Shown here in pieces: positions 28,572 to 37,331 of a DNA stretch of 64,000 nucleotides. The stretch's first letter is position 1. Every line of letters begins with the position of its first letter. The notes beneath the pieces are model-generated. The model had not been told where the DNA came from. It ran no database searches and saw nothing but the letters and a program-made list of their open reading frames with translations. A program made the position numbers and the translations under genes. Source of the stretch: Lysobacter sp. BMK333-48F3 (GTDB lineage: Bacteria; Pseudomonadota; Gammaproteobacteria; Xanthomonadales; Xanthomonadaceae). The stretch is taken from assembly GCF_019733395.1 (NCBI RefSeq), contig NZ_JAIHOO010000001.1:868001-932000 (forward strand), written 5' to 3'.

Positions 28572-29492
28572 TCAGTAGCCGGCCTTGTCCAGCGCCTTGT
28601 CGGCCTCGGTCCGGCCGAGCGCGATCAGTTCCTTGGCCCGCCAGAACTCGTAGAACTGGCAGGCGTCGCGCGGAATCCGGATCACCAGCTCGGGCGGATC
28701 CAGGGCCAGCTGCACCCGCGCGATCTGCGCCTGCATCATGTCCAGCGAGCGCGCCATCAGTTCGCTGAAGCCGAGTTCGTTGGGCCGCTCCTCATCCTCG
28801 GCCGGATCGCTGGCGATCGCGTCGCGGCGCAGCCAGCGGGTCAGCAGCGAAGGCTTGGGCCGGGTCTGCGCGCTCTCGTCGCCGGCCACCGGCAAGGCGC
28901 CGGGCGGACGCTCCGGCCAGCCGTGCATGTCGACCGCGATCAGGCGGTGCGCGTCGCTCAGGCGGGTGGCGGCGATCGGCAGCGGCGCCAGCAGGCCGCC
29001 GTCGACCAGCTCGCGGCCGTGCAGTTCGTAAGGCGGGAACACGCCGGGGATGGCGATCGAGGCGCGCACCGCATCCCACAGGTCGCCTTCGCGCAGCCAC
29101 ACCTCGCGCTGCCGGATCAGGTCGACCGCGACCGCGGTGAACGGCACCGGCAGGTCTTCGATGCGCGGTTCGCCGGCCAGCTCGCGCAGCGCCTGCATGA
29201 GTTTTTCGCCGCGGAACAGCCCCGGCTGGCCGATCCCGGGATCGAGCAGGCGCAGCATGTCGGTGCGGCTCATCCGGAACAGCCAGTCGCGGTAGACCTC
29301 GAGCTTGCCGGCGGCGAACAGGCCGCCGACCAGGGCGCCGCTGGACGAGCCGGCGACCGCGACGATGCGCAGGCCGCGCGCCTGCAGGGCTTCGATGACG
29401 CCGATCTGGGCCAGGCCGCGCGCCCCGCCGGCGCCCAGCACCAGGGCGACCGGTTCGCCGGCGGCGATGTGCGGGGCGTCGGCGCCGGGCAT
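28572..29492 (-). CDS. Patatin-like phospholipase (RssA/YchK type)
   Basis: A 306-residue Ser-Asp dyad lipid hydrolase without signal peptide. The oxyanion motif LGAGGARGLAQIGVIEAL (about residues 19-36), nucleophile GSSSG (about 49-53) and catalytic Asp in VDGGLLAPLP are all intact. Its ATG shares one base with the stop of the upstream WYL-domain regulator gene (TGATG), so the two are co-translated and the regulator may respond to conditions that require this hydrolase. The lipid substrate is unknown. Confidence 0.92.
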   Translation of the reverse strand: MPGADAPHIAAGEPVALVLGAGGARGLAQIGVIEALQARGLRIVAVAGSSSGALVGGLFAAGKLEVYRDWLFRMSRTDMLRLLDPGIGQPGLFRGEKLMQALRELAGEPRIEDLPVPFTAVAVDLIRQREVWLREGDLWDAVRASIAIPGVFPPYELHGRELVDGGLLAPLPIAATRLSDAHRLIAVDMHGWPERPPGALPVAGDESAQTRPKPSLLTRWLRRDAIASDPAEDEERPNELGFSELMARSLDMMQAQIARVQLALDPPELVIRIPRDACQFYEFWRAKELIALGRTEADKALDKAGY

Positions 29493-30460
29493 CAGCGTTC
29501 GTAGTTGCTCAGCGCCAGTTCCAGCATCGACTTGGCTTGTTCGCGCAGCACCACCGGCTCGACGATCTCGGCGTCGCTGCCGTAATGCATGACGTCCATC
29601 AGCAGCTCGCGGCCGGCGCTGTAGGGCACCTTGAGCTCGTAGCGGCCATCGGGCAGGAAGCGACCCTGCTGCTGCGAATGCCAGTGCTCGTCGGCGACCC
29701 AGCGCGCGGCCTTGGCGCTGAACACGATCGTCGCCCAGCCCTTGGGCGTGCCGGAGAAGATCCCGTAGCTGGAGGCCAGATGGCGGTCGAGCTCGTCGTC
29801 GGCGACGTCGCGCGCCGCCGCCTCGCCGACCTTGGCCGCGCTGATCCGGTCGACCGAGAAGCTGCGCAGCGCGTCGCGCTCGTGGTCCCAGGCGTCGAGG
29901 TACCAGTTTTCGCGGTAGTGGGTCAGGCGCTGCGGCGAGACGCTGCGGCGGGTGCGCTCGTCGGTCGAGCGCGCCCGGTATTCGAAGGTTAGCTGCTTAC
30001 GGTCCAGCACCGCGGTGGCGACGGTGCGGAACGCGGTCTCGTCGAGGCGGCGGGTGCGGTGCGGGATCACCCGCACCCGCTCCACCGGCAGCCGGCGGCC
30101 GCCGGCGTGCTCGTCGAGCAGCTTCTCGATCCGTTGCTGCAGCGGCGCCAGCGCGTTCGACAGCACCCCGCCGCCGCTGCGCATCAGCAATTGCTGGGCG
30201 GCGAGCAGCGAGTGCAGCTCTTCCGAGCTAAGCCACAGCCCGGGCAGCTCGAAGCGGTCGCCTTCGCTGGTGTCGTAGCGGAAACCGGCCTCGCCGTTGC
30301 CCACCACCGGCGCCATCAGGTAGTCGCGCAGGTAGGCCAGGTCGCGATACACGGTCGCGCGCGAACACTCCAGGTCTTCCTGGAGTCGCTGAACCGTGAC
30401 CGGGTACCGGGCCGCGGTGAGAATCCTGTGCAACGCGTGGATGCGTTCGATACGTTCCAT
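29492..30460 (-). CDS. HTH and WYL-domain transcriptional regulator (YafY-like)
   Basis: A 322-residue cytoplasmic regulator. An N-terminal winged helix (MERIERIHALHRILTAARYP ... ECSRATVYRDLAYLRD, about residues 1-50) binds DNA; the WYL domain (about 140-225) has the signature HYRENWYLDAWDHERDALRSFSVDRI, where the WYL tripeptide is WYLDAW. WYL domains bind nucleic acid or nucleotide-like ligands and often control stress or defence genes. It is translated together with the patatin phospholipase. The start ATG 30460 is chosen over the open frame to 30502. It is divergent from the gene at 30550. Confidence 0.92.
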   Translation of the reverse strand: MERIERIHALHRILTAARYPVTVQRLQEDLECSRATVYRDLAYLRDYLMAPVVGNGEAGFRYDTSEGDRFELPGLWLSSEELHSLLAAQQLLMRSGGGVLSNALAPLQQRIEKLLDEHAGGRRLPVERVRVIPHRTRRLDETAFRTVATAVLDRKQLTFEYRARSTDERTRRSVSPQRLTHYRENWYLDAWDHERDALRSFSVDRISAAKVGEAAARDVADDELDRHLASSYGIFSGTPKGWATIVFSAKAARWVADEHWHSQQQGRFLPDGRYELKVPYSAGRELLMDVMHYGSDAEIVEPVVLREQAKSMLELALSNYER

Positions 30461-30549
30461 GTCGGCGGGGTCTGGAGGAGGCGGTGGGGACGCAATTAGC
30501 ATGGCACCGGCCGCTGTCCGGCCGCCACCATCGAACTGAAGGATCGTAC

Positions 30550-31149
30550 GTGATCAAGCCCGCATTATCCGCAACGCCGGCCCAGGCGGCAGTGCTGATC
30601 GCCCTGCTCGCCTCGGCGCCGGCCGCGGCCGGCCCCAAGGAAGAGCTGATCGCGGCGGTGGACCGGCTCAACGCCGCTCGCAGCTACCGCTCGGTCATGA
30701 GCGCAGACACCGGGCTGACGGTGGAAACCCAGTTCGTCGCCCCAGACCGCCTGCTCGTGCGCATGGGGCAGTTGGGCGAGCGGGTCGTCATCGGCAGCAC
30801 GATGTACGAGACCTCTGCAGGCAATACGCGAAAAACGCCGATGCCCGGCAACTGGGCGACGACGATGCACAGCCGGACCAAGCTGCTGGGCAGCGAGGCG
30901 GGCCTGAGCGTGACCCTGCTCGGCAGCCAGACCGTGGACGGCCAGCCGATCCGCCTGTACCGGGCGGACAACACCCAGCCGCGGATGTCGGCGACGTTCT
31001 GGATCGGCGCTCACGGCTACCCCCTGCAGGTCAAGACGACGCTCACCACGGCCAAGGACAAAAGCTACACCTCGACCGTGCGCTACTCGCGCTACAACGA
31101 TCCGGGCCTGCGGATCGAGCCGCCGGCGATGCCGGCGCCGAAGCGATAG
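30550..31149 (+). CDS. Periplasmic protein of unknown function (possible outer-membrane lipoprotein-sorting-like fold)
   Basis: A 199-residue protein beginning with GTG 30550 (ribosome site GAAGGA) and a signal peptide ending AAA (about residue 27). The mature part alternates strands: SYRSVMSADTGLTVETQFVAPDRLLVRM, EASLS-like turns and YRADNTQPRMSATFWIGAHGYPLQVKTTLT, which recall the LolA/LolB-like beta sheet seen in DUF families that bind lipids. This is a fold-level impression only. It is divergent from the WYL regulator with 89 bp between and is followed by a perfect hairpin. Confidence 0.72.
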   Translation: MIKPALSATPAQAAVLIALLASAPAAAGPKEELIAAVDRLNAARSYRSVMSADTGLTVETQFVAPDRLLVRMGQLGERVVIGSTMYETSAGNTRKTPMPGNWATTMHSRTKLLGSEAGLSVTLLGSQTVDGQPIRLYRADNTQPRMSATFWIGAHGYPLQVKTTLTTAKDKSYTSTVRYSRYNDPGLRIEPPAMPAPKR

Positions 31150-31156
31150 TAGACAC

Positions 31157-31187
31157 CGCGGCGGTCGCACAAGTTGCGACCGCCGCG
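31157..31187 (+). terminator. Perfect 13-bp hairpin after the 30550 gene
   Basis: CGCGGCGGTCGCA pairs exactly with TGCGACCGCCGCG around the loop CAAGT, 8 bp after the stop codon. There is no long T tract, but AAACGTTT follows directly. It probably separates this gene from the molybdoenzyme operon. Confidence 0.6.
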
Positions 31188-31188
31188 C

Positions 31189-31200
31189 GCAAACGTTTGC
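31189..31200. promoter_or_regulatory. Perfect palindrome GCAAACGTTTGC, candidate LacI-family operator
   Basis: This 12-bp perfect palindrome lies 90 bp upstream of the molybdoenzyme ATG (31291). It equals the core of the E. coli PurR operator and the general shape of LacI-family sites (central CG). No LacI-type regulator gene is in the window, so the binding protein would be encoded elsewhere. The following 20 bp contain TGCGATAAAAAG, an AT-rich stretch suitable for a promoter. Confidence 0.5.
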
Positions 31201-31290
31201 TGCAATGCGATAAAAAGCCGTGTCCGGCTGGCACAAGCCCGGCGCGGGCGCAAGCTCGCCGGACCCCATCGGGGTGTGCACAATGCCCGC

Positions 31291-34215
31291 ATGCGAGAGC
31301 GCGCTCCCCCTGGGCCGGGTCCCCAAGAGCCAGCCATCGATCTGTCGCCCTCGCCCGGCGACGAGGTCAAGACCACGACCTGCTACATGTGCGCCTGCCG
31401 GTGCGGGATCAAGGTCTGGCTGGCCGACGGCGGGCCCGCGGGCAAGACGATCCGCTACATCCAGGGCAACCCCGCACATCCGGTCAACCAGGGCGCGCTG
31501 TGCGCCAAGGGCGCGGCCGGGATCATGCAGCACTACTCGCCGGCGCGGCTGCGCAAGCCGCTGCTGCGGGTCGGCGAACGCGGCCTGGGCGAGTTCCGCG
31601 AAATCGAGTGGGAGCAGGCGCTGCAGATCGCCGCCGACTGGCTGGCGCCGATCCGCGCGCGCAATCCCGACGAGCTGGCCTTCTTCACCGGCCGCGACCA
31701 GTCGCAGGCGCTGACCGGCTGGTGGGCGCAGCAGTTCGGCACGGTCAATTACGCCGCGCACGGCGGTTTCTGCTCGGTCAACATGGCCGCCGGCGGGCTG
31801 TACACGCTCGGCGGCTCGTTCTGGGAGTTCGGCGAGCCGGACTGGGAACACACCCGCTATCTGATGCTGTGGGGCGTGGCCGAAGACCACGACTCCAACC
31901 CGATCAAGCTCGGCCTGGGCAAGCTCAAGGCGCGCGGCGCCAAGATCGTCGCGGTCAATCCGGTGCGCAGCGGCTACGGCGCGATCGCCGACGAATGGAT
32001 CGGCATCCGCCCGGGCACCGACGGCCTGTTCGCGTTCGCGCTGATCCACGAGTTGCTGCGCGCCGACCGGATCGACCTGGACTATCTGGTGCGCTACGCC
32101 AACGCGCACTGGCTGGTGATCCGCAATCCGGGCGGCGCCGACGACGGTTTGTTCGCGCGCGACGAGCAAGGGCGTGCGCTGTGCTGGGCGAGCGGCCGCG
32201 CGCTGCCGGCCGACGGCATCGATATTTCCCCCGCCGTGGTCGGCGAATACGTCCTCCCCGACGGCCGCCGCGCAGTGCCGGCCTTCCACCTGGTCGCCGA
32301 GCGCTACCTGGATCCGCAGTACGCGCCCGACGCCGTCGCCGAACGCTGCGGCATTCCGGCCGACACCATCCGCCGCATCGCCCGCGAACTGGCCCAGGCC
32401 GCGTTCGACGATCCGCTGCGGCTGCCGATCGCCTGGACCGACGCGCACGGCCGCGAGCACCCCGACATGCTCGGCCGCCCGGTCGCGATGCACGCGATGC
32501 GCGGCATCAGCGCGCACAGCAACGGCTTCCACACCTGCCGCGCCCTGCACCTGCTGCAACTGCTGCTCGGCGCGGTCGATACGCCGGGTTCGTTCCGCTA
32601 TCAGCCGCCGTTCCCCAAGCCGCTGCCGCCGCCGAACCGCCCGGGCCGCAAGCGCCAGGCCAACGGCGCCCTCGACGCCGCGCCGCTGGGCTTCGTCCAC
32701 GGCCCCGAGGACCTGGTGGTCGACGACGACGGCGCGCCGCGCCGGATCGACCACGCCTACTCCTGGGCCTACCCGCTGTCGGCGCACGGCATGATGCACA
32801 CCGTGATCCGCAACGCCTGGGCCGGCGATCCGTACAAGATCGACACGCTGATGATGTTCATGGCCAACATGAGCTGGAACTCGGCGATGAACACCGGCCA
32901 GACCATCGCCTGGCTGACCGACCGCGGCGAGGACGGCGAGTACCGCATTCCGCGCATCATCTACGCCGACGCCTACGCCTCGGAGATGACCGCTTACGCC
33001 GACCTGGTGCTGCCCGACACCACTTACCTGGAGCGCCACGACGCGATCAGCCTGCTCGACCGGCCGATCTCCGACGCCGATTCGGCCTGCGACGCGATCC
33101 GCCATCCGATCCTGGACGCCGCCCGGCAACGCCTGGACGAGAACGAGCCCGAACGCGACGTGCGCGGCTTTCAATCCGTCCTGCTCGAGCTGGGCGCGCG
33201 CCTGGGCCTGCCCGGCATGGTCCACGACGACGGCGGCCCGCGCTATCGCGACTACGCCGACTACATCGTCCGCCACGAACGCGCGCCCGGGGTCGGCCTG
33301 CTGGCCGGCTGGCGCGGCGAACATGGCGAGCTGGAGGCCAAGGGTCCGCCGAACCCCGAGCAGCTGCAGCGCTACATCGAGCACGGCGGATTCTGGAGCA
33401 GCCCGGTGCCGGAGTCGGCGCGCTATTACAAGATGGCCAACCGCGCCTATCTGGACTGGGCGCAGAAAATGGGCTTCCTCGGCCATGCCGAGCCGATCGT
33501 GCTGCAGCTGTATTCGGAGACGCTGCAGAAGTTCCGCCTCGCCGCGCAGGGCTTCGGCGAGCGCCGGCCGCCGCCGGCGCAGCGCGAGCGCGTGGCGACC
33601 TACTTCGATCCGCTGCCGATCTGGTACGAGCCCTTCGAAGGCGCCCAGCTCGGCGATGCGCAGCGCTACCCGCTCAGCGCGGTGACCCAGCGGCCGATGT
33701 TCATGTACCACGCCTGGGGTTCGCAGAACGCCTGGCTGCGGCAGATCGCCGCACGCAATTATCTGTACCTGCATCCCGACACCGGCGCGCGTTTCGGGCT
33801 CGCCGACGAGGACTGGATCGAAGTCGAATCGCACCACGGCCGCATCGTCGTGCAGGCCAAGTTCGCCGCCAACGTCCAGCCCGATACGGTCTGGACCTGG
33901 AACGCGATCGGCAAGCGGCGCGGCGCCTGGCGCCTGAGCAAGGACGCGCCGGAAGGGCGCAAGGGCTTTTTGATGAACCATCTGATTTCCGACCTGACTC
34001 CGCGCGGCGATTACGCCAACGCCGATCCGGTCACCGGCCAGGCCGCCTGGTTCGACCTGCGCGTGGCGATCCGCAAGGCCGAGGCCGTGGCCGACGGCGA
34101 TACCGCCCAGCCGCAGTTCGCGCCGCTGCATTACCCGCCGGCCGCGGTCGCGCCGCTGCGCTACGGCGCCGCTTTGCGCGCCGCGCGCGAGGGACGCGAC
34201 GATGACGCGGCCTGA
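31291..34215 (+). CDS. Molybdopterin oxidoreductase, DMSO-reductase family catalytic subunit (SoeA-like)
   Basis: A 974-residue catalytic subunit carrying a bis-MGD molybdenum centre and one 4Fe-4S cluster. The cluster ligands are at the N-terminus: CYMCACRCG (about residues 29-37) and the fourth Cys in GALCAKGAAG. MPT-binding blocks such as LMLWGVAEDHDSNPIKLG and the C-terminal WTWNAIGKRRGAWRL are visible. There is no twin-arginine signal before the Cys motif, so the enzyme should face the cytoplasm. Length, lack of Tat signal and the B and C partners downstream fit the SoeABC sulfite dehydrogenase type better than exported DmsA; other substrates are possible. It overlaps the next gene by 14 bp. 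Confidence 0.88.
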   Translation: MRERAPPGPGPQEPAIDLSPSPGDEVKTTTCYMCACRCGIKVWLADGGPAGKTIRYIQGNPAHPVNQGALCAKGAAGIMQHYSPARLRKPLLRVGERGLGEFREIEWEQALQIAADWLAPIRARNPDELAFFTGRDQSQALTGWWAQQFGTVNYAAHGGFCSVNMAAGGLYTLGGSFWEFGEPDWEHTRYLMLWGVAEDHDSNPIKLGLGKLKARGAKIVAVNPVRSGYGAIADEWIGIRPGTDGLFAFALIHELLRADRIDLDYLVRYANAHWLVIRNPGGADDGLFARDEQGRALCWASGRALPADGIDISPAVVGEYVLPDGRRAVPAFHLVAERYLDPQYAPDAVAERCGIPADTIRRIARELAQAAFDDPLRLPIAWTDAHGREHPDMLGRPVAMHAMRGISAHSNGFHTCRALHLLQLLLGAVDTPGSFRYQPPFPKPLPPPNRPGRKRQANGALDAAPLGFVHGPEDLVVDDDGAPRRIDHAYSWAYPLSAHGMMHTVIRNAWAGDPYKIDTLMMFMANMSWNSAMNTGQTIAWLTDRGEDGEYRIPRIIYADAYASEMTAYADLVLPDTTYLERHDAISLLDRPISDADSACDAIRHPILDAARQRLDENEPERDVRGFQSVLLELGARLGLPGMVHDDGGPRYRDYADYIVRHERAPGVGLLAGWRGEHGELEAKGPPNPEQLQRYIEHGGFWSSPVPESARYYKMANRAYLDWAQKMGFLGHAEPIVLQLYSETLQKFRLAAQGFGERRPPPAQRERVATYFDPLPIWYEPFEGAQLGDAQRYPLSAVTQRPMFMYHAWGSQNAWLRQIAARNYLYLHPDTGARFGLADEDWIEVESHHGRIVVQAKFAANVQPDTVWTWNAIGKRRGAWRLSKDAPEGRKGFLMNHLISDLTPRGDYANADPVTGQAAWFDLRVAIRKAEAVADGDTAQPQFAPLHYPPAAVAPLRYGAALRAAREGRDDDAA

Positions 34216-34438
34216 GCGCGAACCCAAGCGACGCCTGCGGCCGGTGCGGCTGTTCGCCGGAGTGCTGTGCCTGCTGCTCGGGCTGACGCTGATGCTGCTG
34301 CTCGGCCTGGGCGTGCTCGGCCCGGGCGCCGGCGTCGGCGGCGCGCCGGCATTGATCGCGCTGATGCCGAGCGTGGCGATCGGCGCGACCGTATTCGCGC
34401 TCGGCCTGTGGCTGGTGGCGACCGGGAGAGGGCGATGA
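34202..34438 (+). CDS. Small membrane protein inside the molybdoenzyme operon
   Basis: A 78-residue protein with a basic N-terminus (MTRPEREPKRRLRPVRLF) and two hydrophobic helices (about residues 18-40 and 48-73). Its ATG lies within the end of the catalytic-subunit gene (14-bp overlap) and its stop overlaps the start of the 4Fe-4S subunit gene (ATGA), so it is translationally embedded in the operon. No named family recognised. It could be a helper or extra membrane subunit of the enzyme; this is inference from position only. Confidence 0.75.
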   Translation: MTRPEREPKRRLRPVRLFAGVLCLLLGLTLMLLLGLGVLGPGAGVGGAPALIALMPSVAIGATVFALGLWLVATGRGR

Positions 34439-35238
34439 CCGACCTGCCGCCGCCGTCCAGGAAAAAACTCGGCCTGGTGATCGACCTGGACACCTGCGTC
34501 GGCTGCCATGCCTGCGCGGTCAGCTGCAAGGAGTGGAACGCCGGCGGCTTCGCCGCGCCGCTGACCGACGAGCAAGCCTACGGCCGCGAGCCGTCGGGGG
34601 TGTGGTTCAACCGCGTGCACAGCTACGAGCTGGAGGCGATGCCGCTGGCCGATCCGGTGCGCGCGCCCGCGCCCGCGGCTGCGGCCAGCCCCTGCGCGAC
34701 GCCGGCGCAACCGGCGATGACCCTGCACTTCCCGCGTTCGTGCCTGCACTGCGAGCAGCCGGCCTGCGTCACCGTGTGCCCGACCGGGGCCAGCTACAAG
34801 CGCGCCGAGGACGGCATCGTCCTGGTCGACGAAGACAAGTGCATCGGCTGCAAGCTCTGCTCCTGGGCCTGCCCCTACGGCGCGCGCGAGTACAGCCCGG
34901 TCGAAGGGGTGATGAAGAAATGCACCCTGTGCATCGACCGCATCTACAACCAGAACCTCAGCGAAGCCGAACGCCAGCCCGCCTGCGTCCAGGCCTGTCC
35001 GACCCGGGCGCGGCATTTCGGCGATCTCGGCGATCCCGAATCCGCGGTGTCCAAGCTGGTCGCCGAACGCGGCGGCGTCGACCTGATGGCTTCGCTGGGT
35101 TATCGGCCGACCAACAAATACCTGCCGCCGCGTCCGCGCCGGGCCGGCGGCGAGGCCGCGCCGGCGCCGGCCGAAACCCTGGACACCGGCGCCCTGCCCG
35201 GCGTGCTGCGCTGGCTGGACAAGGTGCTGTCGCGATGA
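34435..35238 (+). CDS. 4Fe-4S electron-transfer subunit (DmsB/SoeB-like)
   Basis: A 267-residue ferredoxin-type subunit with four Cys clusters: CVGCHACAVSCKEWN (about residues 21-35), CLHCEQPACVTVCPTG, CIGCKLCSWACPYG and CTLCIDR with CVQACPTRA. This is the pattern of four 4Fe-4S centres that wire the molybdenum subunit to the membrane anchor. KEWN and the insertion before the second cluster (Pro/Ala-rich) are typical of the DmsB/PhsB/SoeB group. It has no signal peptide, matching a cytoplasmic location. The start overlaps the small membrane protein gene. Confidence 0.93.
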   Translation: MTDLPPPSRKKLGLVIDLDTCVGCHACAVSCKEWNAGGFAAPLTDEQAYGREPSGVWFNRVHSYELEAMPLADPVRAPAPAAAASPCATPAQPAMTLHFPRSCLHCEQPACVTVCPTGASYKRAEDGIVLVDEDKCIGCKLCSWACPYGAREYSPVEGVMKKCTLCIDRIYNQNLSEAERQPACVQACPTRARHFGDLGDPESAVSKLVAERGGVDLMASLGYRPTNKYLPPRPRRAGGEAAPAPAETLDTGALPGVLRWLDKVLSR

Positions 35239-35328
35239 CCGCGCGCGCTGCCGGCGGGCGCCTTCGCCCGACCGGCCTCGCCCGCACCGCCGCGCCGCTT
35301 TCCGTATTCCGCTCGTCCGCAGGCTGAT

Positions 35329-36279
35329 ATGCACCCCGCGTTCTCGGTCATCTTCTTCACCACCCTGTCGGGCGCGGGCTACGGCCTGCTGACCTGGCTG
35401 AGCGCGCTGCTGTTCTGGCGCAGCCTGTCCGGCGACCAGGCGACCTCGTTGCCGTCGTCCAGCCTGGCCTGGGGCCTGGCGCTGGCGTTGCTGCTGGTCA
35501 GCGTCGGCCTGCTCAGCTCGACCCTGCACCTGGGCAAGCCCGGGCGCGCCTGGCGCGCGTTTTCGCAATGGCGCAGCTCCTGGCTGTCGCGCGAGGGCCT
35601 GCTCGCGGTCGCGACCTACCTGCCGGCGCTGGGCCTGGGCCTGTGGCTGATCGGGCCGTTGCGCGGCGCCGGCGCATGGCTGCCGGCGGCCTTGGCCGCG
35701 GCGACGGCGGTGCTCGCGCTGCTGACCGTGGCCTGCACGGCGATGATCTACGCCTCGCTGCCGCCGATCCCGGCCTGGCGCCATCGCCTGGTCGTGCCCG
35801 GCTATCTGCTGTTCGCCCTGCTCGGCGGCGCCGCCTTGCTGGCGGCCCTGCCCGGCGTCGCCGGTCAGGCGCGCTGGGCCTGGGCCGCGCCGGCCCTGCT
35901 CGCGCCGTTGGCGGCGCTGTTGAAGCTGGCCTACTGGCGCGCGATCGACCGCCAGCCGCTGCCGGTCGATCGCGGCGACGCGCTCGGCCTGCCAGGGCGC
36001 GAGGCGACGGTGTTCGAGCGCCCGCACACCGAGGCCAACTACCTCACCCGCGAGATGGGCTACGTGCTGGCGCGCAAGCACGCGGCCAAGCTGCGCGGGA
36101 TCGCGGTCGCGCTGTTCGCGCTGGCGCCGCTGCTGGCGGCGGTGCTGGCGTGCTGGCTGCCGGCGGGACCGGCGGCGGCGTTGGCCGCGGTCGCGGCGCT
36201 GGCGGTGCTGCTGGGAACCCTGGTCGAACGCTGGCTGTTCTTCGCCCAGGCCCGCCACGTGGTCACGCTGTATTACTGA
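35329..36279 (+). CDS. DmsC-family membrane anchor subunit (SoeC-like)
   Basis: A 316-residue inner-membrane protein with about eight hydrophobic helices. The N-terminus PAFSVIFFTTLSGAGYGLL and LLSSTLHLGKPGRAWRAFSQWRSSWLSREG are the DmsC family signature (helix 1 and the conserved loop between helices 2 and 3). It passes electrons between the quinone pool and the 4Fe-4S subunit. It completes the operon of catalytic, small membrane, iron-sulfur and anchor subunits; a 90-bp gap with no convincing gene separates it from the iron-sulfur subunit. Confidence 0.93.
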   Translation: MHPAFSVIFFTTLSGAGYGLLTWLSALLFWRSLSGDQATSLPSSSLAWGLALALLLVSVGLLSSTLHLGKPGRAWRAFSQWRSSWLSREGLLAVATYLPALGLGLWLIGPLRGAGAWLPAALAAATAVLALLTVACTAMIYASLPPIPAWRHRLVVPGYLLFALLGGAALLAALPGVAGQARWAWAAPALLAPLAALLKLAYWRAIDRQPLPVDRGDALGLPGREATVFERPHTEANYLTREMGYVLARKHAAKLRGIAVALFALAPLLAAVLACWLPAGPAAALAAVAALAVLLGTLVERWLFFAQARHVVTLYY

Positions 36280-36471
36280 GCGGCCCGATTGCCGCGCGGC
36301 CCGCGGTTCGCCCCAAGCCCTTGATCGCCAAGGCGATCCAGGGCGCTTGCCGGGCGCGTGCGGCGGGCCGGGCGCTTGAACGCCGCCTATCCGCAGGCGA
36401 CCGCCGTCGCAGGCCTGTAATCGCTTTCATGGCATGATGGCGGCCGTTTCCGCTGAACCCTTCAGACGACG

Positions 36472-37149
36472 ATGCTCGGTGCAATCGGGCTCGCCCTGCT
36501 CGGCGCGCCCCTGGTTACATTGCCGACGCCCGCCTTCGGCGGCGACCCGACCCTGATCGCCATCGCCAGCGATCCGGCGCGGATGCGCCTGTACTGCCTC
36601 TCGACCCGATGCGGCGACGAGGAATGGCGCCTGGCGCTGACGCCGCCGCCGGCCAAGGCCCCCGACATCGACCCGCTGGACCTGCCGCCGCTGCGCAACG
36701 TGCAGTTGCCCGGCTCGCAGCGCCGGGTCGGCGGCATCAGCGCGCCGGCGACCTCGCGCGAAAGCCGCGCCATGTACTCCAACGACTACCGCATCGGCAC
36801 CCGCTACGGGGTGCAGGCGCTGCGCGACGGCCCGACCCAGATCGGCCTGACCTTCGGCGCCGGCTACCGCCTGGCGCCGCTGTACGACGACGGCATCAAC
36901 CGCCCGGGCGCGGTGTTCCGCGGCGAACTCAACCTCGGCCAGAAGATCGGCGACCGTGCGCGCTGGACCCAGCGGGTACAGGTCGAGAGCGGCCACGGCG
37001 ACACCTTCGTCAAGCAGAGCGTGCGCCTGGACGTCGACGTGTGGCGCAACTGGAAACTGGAAACCGACTTCGCGATCCGCCACGACTCCAACGGCGGCGG
37101 CGGCAGCGAAAGCGCGGAAAGCTCGATCGAGCTGATCCGGCGCTTCTGA
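36472..37149 (+). CDS. Exported protein, probably outer-membrane beta-barrel-like
   Basis: A 225-residue protein with an N-terminal signal sequence (residues 1-23). The C-terminal half alternates amphipathic strands ending in aromatic residues (TQIGLTFGAGYRLAPL, GAVFRGELNLGQKIG, RWTQRVQVESG, NWKLETDFAIRHDSN) and the chain ends in SSIELIRRF, a C-terminal Phe as in outer-membrane barrels. It resembles the DUF481 type (salt-induced outer-membrane proteins), which is not certain. It is convergent with hemC. Confidence 0.72.
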   Translation: MLGAIGLALLGAPLVTLPTPAFGGDPTLIAIASDPARMRLYCLSTRCGDEEWRLALTPPPAKAPDIDPLDLPPLRNVQLPGSQRRVGGISAPATSRESRAMYSNDYRIGTRYGVQALRDGPTQIGLTFGAGYRLAPLYDDGINRPGAVFRGELNLGQKIGDRARWTQRVQVESGHGDTFVKQSVRLDVDVWRNWKLETDFAIRHDSNGGGGSESAESSIELIRRF

Positions 37150-37159
37150 CGCGGCCCCT

Positions 37160-37183
37160 GTAGGAGCGGCGTAAGCCGCGACC
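37160..37183. repeat. GTAGGAGCGGCGTAAGCC-type dispersed hairpin
   Basis: A 24-bp imperfect palindrome of the same family as the units at 2.5-3.0 kb, 10 bp after the stop of the barrel-like protein gene and before convergent hemC. Further copies are at 38707-38730, 50020-50043 and 55624-55647. Confidence 0.85.
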
Positions 37184-37331
37184 GCCGCAGCGGCGTCATA
37201 CCACCCGCGCGGTTCGAAACCGATTAGTCGATGAAACGCCCCGCTTGCGCGAGCTGCGGCGATTCGCTGGTCGCGGCCATGGCCGGAGCAAATCCCGCAG
37301 GACCGCCCCTGCTGCCGAAAAGCGGCGCGGC

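Noticed and set aside
35235..35328. Possible 30-residue peptide starting in the stop of the 4Fe-4S subunit gene
   Set aside because: ATGA overlap exists, but the Arg/Ala/Pro-rich peptide has no motif and is too short to support without conservation data.
30565..36258. Very long open frame (about 1900 codons) antisense to the molybdoenzyme operon
   Set aside because: Arises from high GC third positions; its translation is low-complexity, rich in Arg, Gln, Ala and Gly, with no domain, while the sense strand carries clear motifs.
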